The notes under the pieces are model-generated. The model was given only the letters and a program-made list of their open reading frames with translations, had not been told where the DNA came from and ran no database searches. A stretch of 15,129 nt of DNA from Planctomycetaceae bacterium. GTDB taxonomy: Bacteria > Planctomycetota > Planctomycetia > Pirellulales > Thermoguttaceae. The stretch is taken from assembly GCA_031261125.1 (NCBI GenBank), contig JAISJZ010000284.1, positions 1 to 15,129 of the forward strand, given 5' to 3'. The first letter of the stretch is position 1; each line of letters opens with the position of its first letter. Below are positions 1 through 5,450 of the stretch, one piece after another. Made by a program: the position numbers and the translations under genes.

Positions 1-96
1 TTTGATTTTGCTAGCGGAGTGTTTGCCTTTGGAGACAATGTCGTTAAGGTCTTGTCGTTCGGCGGCGGTCAGCGTTACTTTGTAAATCTTGTTCAT
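1..96 (-). CDS. IS630-like transposase, N-terminal 32 codons (cut by window edge)
   Basis: Reading the minus strand from the ATG at 94-96 gives MNKIYKVTLTAAERQDLNDI followed by VSKGKHSASKIK, open to the window edge. The pattern 'KxYxVxLTxxERxxLxxxxxKGKxxAxKI' is the start of the N-terminal helix-turn-helix DNA-binding region of IS630-family transposases. These are DDE enzymes that move their element by cut and paste into TA dinucleotides. The catalytic domain lies outside the window, so whether the copy is intact cannot be judged. An AAGGAA ribosome-binding site sits just upstream of the ATG on the minus strand, which supports this start. The gene points away from cysK. Confidence 0.72.
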   Translation of the reverse strand, partial: MNKIYKVTLTAAERQDLNDIVSKGKHSASKIK

Positions 97-176
97 TGCG
101 GATTCCTTGCTCGTAAAAAGATGGGAATGACGAAGTAAAACGATTTCACGAAATCCGGTCAAGGGCAATTCATAAG
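1..176 (-). mobile_element. Probable end of an IS630-like insertion sequence
   Basis: If the transposase at 1-96 belongs to an IS630-like element, its terminal inverted repeat should lie a short way upstream of the start codon, to the right. Bases 97-176 carry no gene. A plausible outer end is the TTATGAATTGCCC stretch on the minus strand at about 162-176, next to a TA. This boundary is a guess, because the other end of the element is outside the window and the inverted repeat cannot be paired. Confidence 0.3.
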
Positions 177-266
177 ATTAAACTTGATACGGTACTACTA
201 CCCAAACGGGACGATTTTCACCAATTAGTTGGAATCCACTTACTCGTTTTGCTCGACTTCTGAAAA

Positions 267-285
267 CTTGCAGTCGGACTGCAAG
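267..285. promoter_or_regulatory. 19-bp palindrome upstream of cysK (operator candidate)
   Basis: The sequence CTTGCAGTCGGACTGCAAG is a perfect inverted repeat with 9-base arms around a single central base. A one-base loop is unsuitable for an RNA hairpin, so it looks like a binding site for a dimeric DNA-binding protein. It lies directly upstream of the sigma-54-like motif at 289-304 and overlaps the -35 of an alternative sigma-70-type promoter. The enhancer-binding protein encoded at 1400-2470 is an obvious candidate to bind it, but that is inference. A near copy lies at 15010-15025. Confidence 0.5.
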
Positions 286-288
286 GCG

Positions 289-304
289 TGGTACAATAAT
301 TGCA
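289..304 (+). promoter_or_regulatory. Candidate sigma-54 (-24/-12) promoter of cysK
   Basis: TGGTACAATAATTGCA matches the sigma-54 consensus TGGCACG-N4-TTGCW, with GG at 290-291 and GC at 302-303 separated by exactly ten bases. The predicted transcript start is near 315, about 68 bases before the cysK ATG. The same stretch can also be read as a sigma-70-type promoter: TTGCAG at 268-273, an 18-base spacer and TACAAT at 292-297. Which one is used cannot be settled from sequence, but a sigma-54 activator gene two positions away favours the first reading. Confidence 0.45.
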
Positions 305-382
305 ACAGAATAAGTTTTGTACCATAATGGGGAGAAAACCGGCGGTATAGCCGCTGTGTTAAACATTTTCAGGAGGATTCCG

Positions 383-1318
383 ATGTACCGCAACCAGATT
401 TACGATTCTGTCACGCAAACCGTCTTCGATACGCCGCTTGTCAAACTGGGCAGGATTATTCCGAAGGAACACGCAACAGTGCTGCTGAAACTCGAATTCT
501 TCAATCCGCTGTCAAGCGTCAAAGACCGTATCGGGCGGGCAATGATTGAAGCGGCTCTGAACGCCGAAGTGCTGAACGCCGAAACGGAAATTATCGAACC
601 GACTAGCGGCAATACCGGCATTGCGTTAGCGTTCGTTGCGGCGGAGAACAACCTGAAATTAACGCTGGTGATGCCGGACACGATGAGTGTTGAACGCCGC
701 CAACTGCTTGCCGCTTTGGGAGCAAACCTCGTTTTAACACCCGGAAACCTCGGTATGAAAGGGGCTATCGACAAAGCATACGAATTAGCGGACGCAAATT
801 CCAATTCGTGGATTCCGCAGCAGTTTGAAAATCCGTCGAATCCGGCAATTCACGAAACGACAACCGGACCGGAAATTTGGAACGACACGCAGGGAACCGT
901 TGACATTTTCTTGGCTGGTATCGGCACCGGCGGGACGTTCACCGGTGTTTCCCGGTACTTAAAGCGGCGGAAAAAGGGGCTGTTGTGCTATGCTGTTGAA
1001 CCGGCGGATTCTCCGGTATTGTCGAAAGGCAAAGCGGGACCGCACGAAATCCAAGGCATCGGAGCGGGCTTTATACCGAAAAATCTGGATACAACGCTCA
1101 TTGACGGAATTGAAACGGTAAGCAGCGGAGAAGCATACACCTGGGGACGGCGTTTGGCAAAAGAAGAAGGTATTTTGGCGGGTATCAGCAGCGGAGCGAA
1201 CGTTGCCGTTGCAGCCCGGCTCGCGGAAAAACCGGAAAACAAAGATAAAACCATTGTAACCATCGCCGCCAGTTGCGGTGAACGATACCTCTCAACGAAG
1301 TTGTTCCGTCCGTCTTAA
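383..1318 (+). CDS. cysK: Cysteine synthase A (O-acetylserine sulfhydrylase)
   Basis: This cytosolic PLP enzyme makes L-cysteine and acetate from O-acetylserine and sulfide, the last step of sulfur assimilation. The start at 383 gives 311 residues, the usual CysK length, and has a perfect AGGAGG at 371-376. The frame stays open back to 317, but that longer start has no such site. Visible landmarks are the PLP lysine K47 in SSVKDR, the substrate loop TSGNTG (74-79), the phosphate-binding GTGGT loop (181-185), IQGIGAGF, the pyridine-ring serine region SSGAN (269-273) and the C-terminal GERYLST. Nothing is missing, so it should be active. It could be CysK-like with another sulfur donor, but the family call is firm. 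An IS630-like element lies just upstream, and a sigma-54 activator gene follows after 81 bases. Confidence 0.95.
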   Translation: MYRNQIYDSVTQTVFDTPLVKLGRIIPKEHATVLLKLEFFNPLSSVKDRIGRAMIEAALNAEVLNAETEIIEPTSGNTGIALAFVAAENNLKLTLVMPDTMSVERRQLLAALGANLVLTPGNLGMKGAIDKAYELADANSNSWIPQQFENPSNPAIHETTTGPEIWNDTQGTVDIFLAGIGTGGTFTGVSRYLKRRKKGLLCYAVEPADSPVLSKGKAGPHEIQGIGAGFIPKNLDTTLIDGIETVSSGEAYTWGRRLAKEEGILAGISSGANVAVAARLAEKPENKDKTIVTIAASCGERYLSTKLFRPS

Positions 1319-1326
1319 TTCACCCG

Positions 1327-1355
1327 TTGCATTTCACGGAAAAACCGTGTAATAT
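1327..1355 (+). promoter_or_regulatory. Candidate sigma-70-type promoter of the activator gene, with small internal inverted repeat
   Basis: TTGCAT at 1327-1332 and TAATAT at 1350-1355 are separated by 17 bases, placing a transcript start near 1362 and a leader of about 38 bases before the ATG at 1400. Within the spacer, CACGG (1335-1339) and CCGTG (1345-1349) form an inverted repeat around five A residues. It could be an operator or a weak hairpin after cysK. No U-run follows, so it is not a convincing terminator. Confidence 0.4.
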
Positions 1356-1381
1356 AACCGCATTGTTCAAAAAAGAACTTC

Positions 1382-1396
1382 GGCATACAAGTTGCT
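1382..1396 (+). promoter_or_regulatory. Sigma-54-like -24/-12 motif overlapping the activator start
   Basis: GGCATACAAGTTGCT has GG at 1382-1383 and GC at 1394-1395 with the required ten-base gap, a GGCA -24 core and a TTGCT -12 core. The implied transcript start is near 1407. This lies past the ATG at 1400 and just before a second in-frame ATG at 1409. If real, it would give an almost leaderless transcript starting at Met4, and autoregulation by the encoded activator. It could also be a chance match. Confidence 0.3.
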
Positions 1397-1399
1397 GTA

Positions 1400-2470
1400 A
1401 TGGAAAGTATGGCAGCCAACACAATAATCGGACATAATTCGTCCCTAAAACCGGTATTGGAACGGGCTAAACTTGTAGCCCGGTCGGATGTCCCTGTGCT
1501 GCTTCTAGGCGAAACCGGCAGCGGAAAAGAGGTCTTGGCAAAATATATTCACGAAGAATCGAACCGCTCCGGTGAACCGTTTCTGAAAGTGAACTGCGGT
1601 GCTGTCCCGCAGGAATTGATTGACTCGTATCTGTTCGGACACGAAAAAGGAGCATTCACCGGTGCCGTTGACCGCCGCAAGGGCTGGTTTGAATCAGCAA
1701 ACGGCGGAACACTGTTGCTCGACGAAATCGGCGAACTGCCGTTGGCGGCGCAGGTCCGGTTCCTTCGGGTACTGCAAGACGGAAATTTTGAACCCGTCGG
1801 CAGCGGGGGAAAAACGGTCAAGGTCGATGTCCGCGTCATTGCCGCAACGCACCGGAATTTGCAGCAGATGGTCAAAGAAGGGATGTTTCGGGAGGATTTA
1901 TGGTACCGTATTTCCGTGTTTCCCATTCGGATTCCGCCGTTGCGGGAACGCCGGGGCGACATTGAAGCATTAACCCGGTATTTTGTCCGTAAAGCAACGG
2001 CAAAGTTTCATTTGCCGGACGTTTTGATTACGAAGGAAAATCTCGCGGTTCTCGCTGCTGAACCGTGGCTCGGTAACGTTCGGGAGTTTGCGGCAGTGAT
2101 TGACAGGGCGGTGCTGCTCGGCGAAGGACTGCGATTGGCGTTGACCGAATCGCTGGACAGTGTTGCTCACGGCGAGCGGCAGGCGTATCAGGCAGTTGAG
2201 GTGCCGATTGAAATGCTGTCGGATGTCGATTCTGCAACGGATTTCCAACTGCCGTCAGAAAAAAACGCGGAGACCGCATCATTAGAAATGAAATTTCCAA
2301 CGTTGGACGAAGCGGTTCGGCGGCACATTGAGGCAGCATTATCACGGACGCACGGCGTTATTGAGGGCTCTAACGGAGCAGCGGCGTTGTTGGACATCAA
2401 TCCGCACACGTTGCGGGCGAAGATGAGGAAGCTCGGCGTTGACTGGTCAAAGTTCCGAAGGAACGGCTGA
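1400..2470 (+). CDS. Sigma-54-dependent transcriptional activator, sensor-less (PspF-like architecture)
   Basis: This is a 356-residue bacterial enhancer-binding protein: a AAA+ ATPase that remodels the sigma-54 RNA polymerase closed complex. The AAA+ domain begins almost at residue 1, so there is no receiver, GAF or PAS domain; activity must be set by expression level or a partner, as with PspF. Visible motifs are Walker A GETGSGKE (37-44), the sigma-54-contacting loop GAFTGA (84-89), Walker B LLLDE (105-109), and the FREDLWYR and PPLRERRGDI segment with the arginine fingers. The C-terminus is a Fis-type helix-turn-helix (GAAALLDINPHTLRAKMRKL, about 328-347). All ATPase and loop residues are present. 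Either ATG 1400 or ATG 1409 could be the start; neither has a strong ribosome-binding site. Its position just after cysK suggests control of cysK or sulfur genes, which is inference. It is not close enough to a named family for a symbol. Confidence 0.9.
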   Translation: MESMAANTIIGHNSSLKPVLERAKLVARSDVPVLLLGETGSGKEVLAKYIHEESNRSGEPFLKVNCGAVPQELIDSYLFGHEKGAFTGAVDRRKGWFESANGGTLLLDEIGELPLAAQVRFLRVLQDGNFEPVGSGGKTVKVDVRVIAATHRNLQQMVKEGMFREDLWYRISVFPIRIPPLRERRGDIEALTRYFVRKATAKFHLPDVLITKENLAVLAAEPWLGNVREFAAVIDRAVLLGEGLRLALTESLDSVAHGERQAYQAVEVPIEMLSDVDSATDFQLPSEKNAETASLEMKFPTLDEAVRRHIEAALSRTHGVIEGSNGAAALLDINPHTLRAKMRKLGVDWSKFRRNG

Positions 2471-2755
2471 ACGGTACAACGTTTGATAATCAAAAAATAT
2501 ACCCGCACCTCTGGCTTCGCCTTGGGCGATACCTTCGGCGACCCGTCAAAGACACCGGTACCTAATGATGCCGTCCGGCTGGATGCCGATGCCCTAACGT
2601 CAATACAGTACGGGGCTTATGCCGAACGCCGTCAAATGATGACCGAATAGAAAACGAAAAAGTTTTTACCGAAACGTCCGTGCGCGGCTTGACAACATTC
2701 AGAAAATCATAGATAATGTGGGACATCATTTACTTGCTTCCACCAAAAGGCAGCG
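2471..2755. other. Intergenic stretch with an in-frame open segment after the activator stop
   Basis: No recognised gene lies here. Directly after the TGA of the activator, the same frame stays open for 59 codons to TAG at 2648-2650. It contains a protein-like stretch, for example SGFALGDTFGDPSKTPVPND followed by an amphipathic segment ending AYAERRQMMTE. There is no ATG near its beginning; TTG at 2483 would be the first usable start and lacks a ribosome-binding site. It may be a gene remnant, an unusual small protein or chance. A small inverted repeat TCGCC-TTG-GGCGA is at 2517-2529. The rest holds the rubrerythrin promoter. Confidence 0.35.
2689..2717 (+). promoter_or_regulatory. Sigma-70-type promoter of the rubrerythrin gene
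   Basis: A perfect -35 TTGACA (2689-2694), a 17-base spacer and GATAAT (2712-2717, five of six consensus bases) make this the best vegetative promoter in the window. The transcript should start near 2724, leaving a leader of about 30 bases before the ATG at 2756. Confidence 0.7.
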
Positions 2756-3469
2756 ATGAAACAGAACCTGAATCAGCCGAACCGCCGAAGTTTCTTGCAG
2801 CAGTCCGCTGCGGGAACAGCCGCGGCGGTGCTAACAACATCGTTTGTGTTTGCACAAACGGATTCTCAATCCTCAACCAACAAAACCGAGATGCCCAAAA
2901 TCAAAGGAACGAAAACCGAAAAGAACCTGCTCAAAGCGTTTGCCGGCGAATCCCAAGCACGGAACCGGTACTACTTTTTTGCCCAAAAAGCGTCCGAAGA
3001 AGGATACGAACACATTGCGGCAATTTTCCGTGAAACCGGCGACCAAGAAATGGTTCACGCCAACCAATTCTTCAAGTACCTCGATGCCGGCGGACCGCTG
3101 GAAATCACCGCAGCGTATCCTGCCGGTACAATTCTCACAACGGAAAAGAACCTTGAAGCGGCGGCAGGCGGCGAACACGAAGAATGGGAAATCCTGTATC
3201 CCGAATTTGCCAAAGTTGCGAAAGAGGAAGGATTTACCGACATATTCCGCACGTTCAATGCGGTGGCAATTTCCGAAAAGCAGCACGAACGCCGTTACCT
3301 GGGGTTCCTCGAACACCTGAAAGCAGGCGACTTGTTCAAACGGAACGGCAAGGTCGTTTGGCGGTGCCGGAACTGCGGTTATGTCAGTGAAGGAACCGAG
3401 GCACCGGGCGTTTGTCCGGCGTGCAAAGTTTCCCAAGCGTGGTTTGAAATCCTCGCCGAAAACTGGTAA
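2756..3469 (+). CDS. Rubrerythrin with twin-arginine (Tat) signal peptide
   Basis: This is a 237-residue rubrerythrin, a diiron plus rubredoxin protein that reduces hydrogen peroxide in anaerobes and microaerophiles. Residues 1-33 form a Tat signal: NRRSFLQ (9-15), a hydrophobic alanine-rich stretch and a likely cut at VFA-Q (33/34). The diiron four-helix domain follows, with ligand-type glutamates in AGESQARNRY (E65), ETGDQEMVH, GEHEEWE and SEKQHERRY. The C-terminal rubredoxin domain has both iron knuckles, CRNCGY and CPACK. The mature part is the size of ordinary cytosolic rubrerythrins, so the signal is an addition. Folding with metal inside the cell before Tat export would suit a metalloprotein. 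A strong promoter is upstream and a terminator downstream, so it is probably transcribed alone. The family is certain and Tat export is likely. Confidence 0.93.
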   Translation: MKQNLNQPNRRSFLQQSAAGTAAAVLTTSFVFAQTDSQSSTNKTEMPKIKGTKTEKNLLKAFAGESQARNRYYFFAQKASEEGYEHIAAIFRETGDQEMVHANQFFKYLDAGGPLEITAAYPAGTILTTEKNLEAAAGGEHEEWEILYPEFAKVAKEEGFTDIFRTFNAVAISEKQHERRYLGFLEHLKAGDLFKRNGKVVWRCRNCGYVSEGTEAPGVCPACKVSQAWFEILAENW

Positions 3470-3496
3470 TACCGATAATACCGAATTATTATTTAG

Positions 3497-3530
3497 CCCC
3501 GCTGCTTATCGGCGGGGTTGTTTCCTCTCC
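3497..3530 (+). terminator. Rho-independent-type terminator after rubrerythrin
   Basis: CCCCGCTG (3497-3504) pairs with CGGCGGGG (3510-3517) around a five-base loop, one pair being a G-U wobble. A pyrimidine-rich tail with T runs follows. The stem lies only 22 bases before the rhomboid ATG, so it may also act as an attenuator for that gene. Confidence 0.75.
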
Positions 3531-3539
3531 CTCTTTTTA

Positions 3540-4481
3540 ATGGGTTTTCAAGACAGAGATTATAACCGGTACGAACCTTACGGCGATGACGGATACCACC
3601 GCCCGCGGCGCAGAGGCGGGGCGATGAGTGTTACGATGCGCCTCGTATTTATCAACGTTGCGTTCTGGCTTGTTAACGGATTTTTCTTCAACAATAATCT
3701 GCTGACACGCTTGATGACGCTCACGCCCGATTTGGCAAAGCATCCCGACTTGTGGTGGAAATTTCTGACTTACGGTTTTGCGCACGACCCGACAAATATC
3801 TGGCACATTGTCGGCAATATGTTGTCGTTGATAATGTTCGGCTACGGGGCAATGCTCGGCATCGGTCCGGGCGGGTTCGGCATCGTCCGCGGTGAAAACG
3901 TGGAACAGCGGCTCGGACGAACGGAGTATTTCTTTTTTTACACCATCACGATTATATTCAGCGGAATTATCTACGCACTTGTGCATCCGGCACAGGGCTG
4001 TCTCGGTGCGTCCGGCGGTGTAACCGGTGTCGTGGTTCTCTTCGCCCTGCTGTATCCGCATAAGACGATGATGATTTTCCCGTTTCCGTTCCCGATACCG
4101 ATGTGGATGCTCGGCGTGTTTATCGTCGCTTATGACGCATTCGGTTATGCGGGCAATCGCGGCGGCGTGGCATTTGCCGCTCACCTTGCCGGAGCAGCGT
4201 TTGCGGTATATTATTATTTCGTCTTTATCAAAAGCGGCGGGCGAATCATCAACTTGTTTTCCGATTTCTTTTCGTTCTTCAAGCACAAACGCAAACCGAA
4301 GTTGAAGGTTTTCGACGGCGAAGAACCAAAAAAGAAACCGGCGGACGAAGCGGAGTTTGAGAAGAAACTCGACGCAATTCTTGACCGCTACGGCAAAGTC
4401 GGCGAAAGCGGTTTGACCCGTGAAGAACGGGAATTTCTGCAATACGCCAGTAAGAAGTACCGGGATAAACACAAACAATAG
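3540..4481 (+). CDS. Rhomboid-family intramembrane serine protease
   Basis: A 313-residue polytopic membrane protein of the rhomboid (S54) family, which cuts transmembrane substrates inside the bilayer. The HxxxN motif (WHIVGNM), the nucleophile motif GASGG with S158 and the catalytic histidine in AAHLAGA (H215) are all present, so the Ser-His dyad is complete. About six hydrophobic segments lie between residues 30 and 230. A charged cytosolic tail follows, ending in a helical segment LTREEREFLQYASKKYRDKH. The start at 3540 gives MGFQDRDYNR, which resembles the N-termini I associate with planctomycete rhomboids. The frame runs upstream to 3381, but that would overlap the rubrerythrin gene and terminator. 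There is no clear ribosome-binding site. The substrate is unknown. It heads a plus-strand cluster with the microcompartment genes, separated by 73 bases. Confidence 0.88.
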   Translation: MGFQDRDYNRYEPYGDDGYHRPRRRGGAMSVTMRLVFINVAFWLVNGFFFNNNLLTRLMTLTPDLAKHPDLWWKFLTYGFAHDPTNIWHIVGNMLSLIMFGYGAMLGIGPGGFGIVRGENVEQRLGRTEYFFFYTITIIFSGIIYALVHPAQGCLGASGGVTGVVVLFALLYPHKTMMIFPFPFPIPMWMLGVFIVAYDAFGYAGNRGGVAFAAHLAGAAFAVYYYFVFIKSGGRIINLFSDFFSFFKHKRKPKLKVFDGEEPKKKPADEAEFEKKLDAILDRYGKVGESGLTREEREFLQYASKKYRDKHKQ

Positions 4482-4505
4482 CGGCGATGTAAAAATCCTT
4501 CTCCC

Positions 4506-4534
4506 GTGAAAATCAGGAAAGTGCGGTTAATAAT
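4506..4534 (+). promoter_or_regulatory. Weak candidate promoter before the BMC-P gene
   Basis: GTGAAA (4506-4511), a 17-base spacer and AATAAT (4529-4534) could start a transcript near 4541, just before the ATG at 4555. The -35 matches only four of six bases, so read-through from the rhomboid gene is equally possible. Confidence 0.25.
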
Positions 4535-4554
4535 TCTGCCGATAATCCCGGTAA

Positions 4555-4794
4555 ATGCTCAAAGGTAAAGTCATCGGCACAGCAACGTCAACGGTGAAAC
4601 ATCCGACCTTGGAAGGTTGGAAAATGCTTGTGGTACGCACTGATACCGAACCGTACATTGCTGTTGATAATTTAGGGGCGGGTATCGGCGATGAAGTGAT
4701 GATTACAAGCGACGGACTGTTCACCGGCGAACTTATCGGTACAAAAGCAACGCCGGTACGCTGGTCGGTCATCGGAATCGTTGACCGCAAATAA
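4555..4794 (+). CDS. Bacterial microcompartment vertex (BMC-P) protein, EutN/CcmL family
   Basis: This 79-residue protein belongs to the EutN/CcmL family, whose pentamers cap the corners of polyhedral protein-shelled organelles. Family features are the opening MLKGKVIGTATSTVKHPTLE, the strand KMLVVR, the conserved AVDNLGAGIGDEVMI loop and the closing strand RWSVIGIVDR. It is a little shorter than most members (about 85-100 residues), because the loop after the second strand is compact. The HPTLEGWK and TPVRWSVIGI signatures resemble the vertex proteins of the planctomycete and verrucomicrobial microcompartment that handles fucose and rhamnose breakdown. No hexameric BMC-H shell gene or core enzyme (aldehyde dehydrogenase, PduL, aldolase) is in this window, so this is an isolated or satellite copy here. 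The next gene begins two bases after its stop. Confidence 0.9.
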   Translation: MLKGKVIGTATSTVKHPTLEGWKMLVVRTDTEPYIAVDNLGAGIGDEVMITSDGLFTGELIGTKATPVRWSVIGIVDRK

Positions 4795-4796
4795 AT

Positions 4797-5450
4797 ATGA
4801 ATTTCGACATCGACAATTTAGTTCAATCCGTTTTAGCGGATTTGAACGTTGAAAATTTGCCGGAAAAGCGGGAGACACACTTTCCCGTTCGTGATGCCGT
4901 TGCGCCGAAGGTTGCCGTACCCGAATTTTTTTTCGGTTCCCGCGTTGTTTCATTGGAACAAATTAAAACGCTGCCGGAAAATGCCGCAAAAATATTCATC
5001 GCTCCGAAAAGCATTTTAACACCGTCGGCAAAAGACGAAGTCCGAAAACGGAATATCGAAATCGCAACAAAAATCGAAAAACAAGATAACCGCCGGCAAA
5101 GTAAGCAACTTTCTTTCGGATTCGTTCAGATTTTGCCGTTCAAATTATTTTATGCCGTACAAAAAGAATTTTTGGTCAAACCGCAAGCATTTGCGGATAG
5201 AAATGCTTTGCTGGACGGTGCCGAAAAACAAACAGCGGCGGGACAGCAAGCCGTGATATTCTCCGAACAACCGGCAGCAGCACTCTGCTTCGCTTCTGTA
5301 CGGCAAGCATTGCGTCCCATTCCCGCTTTTGATACAACACAGGTTCAGGAAGACGCAAAAGAAATCAATGCCAACGTCTTGGTCGTCAATCCGAAACGGT
5401 TTAACGAAACGGCATTGATTGAAGTGATTCGGGCGTTTGAAAATAAATGA
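4797..5450 (+). CDS. Putative microcompartment-associated protein with encapsulation-peptide-like N-terminus
   Basis: No enzyme family is recognised in these 217 residues. The first 17 residues (MNFDIDNLVQSVLADLN) form a short amphipathic helix of the kind that targets cargo to the inside of microcompartment shells, followed by a flexible linker. Residues 66-90 (IFIAPKSILTPSAKDEVRKR and on) resemble the 'TPSAxDxxRxxxI' segment seen in several microcompartment accessory proteins. The protein has no signal peptide or transmembrane segment. Only two bases separate it from the vertex-protein gene, and its stop overlaps the next start as ATGA, so the three genes are probably translated together. 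A role as cargo, scaffold or shell linker is inference from the N-terminus and neighbours. Codon use looks like the rest of the window. Confidence 0.75.
   Translation: MNFDIDNLVQSVLADLNVENLPEKRETHFPVRDAVAPKVAVPEFFFGSRVVSLEQIKTLPENAAKIFIAPKSILTPSAKDEVRKRNIEIATKIEKQDNRRQSKQLSFGFVQILPFKLFYAVQKEFLVKPQAFADRNALLDGAEKQTAAGQQAVIFSEQPAAALCFASVRQALRPIPAFDTTQVQEDAKEINANVLVVNPKRFNETALIEVIRAFENK

Noticed and set aside
317..382. Upstream extension of cysK to an ATG at 317
   Set aside because: The ATG at 383 has a perfect AGGAGG at ideal spacing and gives the family's normal length; the extra 22 residues match nothing in CysK and the predicted sigma-54 transcript would start at about 315.
1335..1349. CACGG-AAAAA-CCGTG as the cysK terminator
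   Set aside because: Five-base stem with no following T run; it sits between promoter hexamers and is better read as an operator or chance repeat.
2510..2560. GDTFGDPSKTP resembling the GDTVGDPFKDT motif of membrane pyrophosphatase
   Set aside because: Only a short local match; there are no membrane segments around it and the flanking residues do not fit.
3381..3539. Rhomboid start at 3381
   Set aside because: It would overlap the rubredoxin domain of the rubrerythrin gene and translate through its terminator; the ATG at 3540 gives a family-like N-terminus.
3537..4478. 313-codon open frame on the minus strand opposite the rhomboid gene
   Set aside because: It has no recognisable domain, mirrors a clear membrane protease with catalytic motifs and is explained by codon bias.
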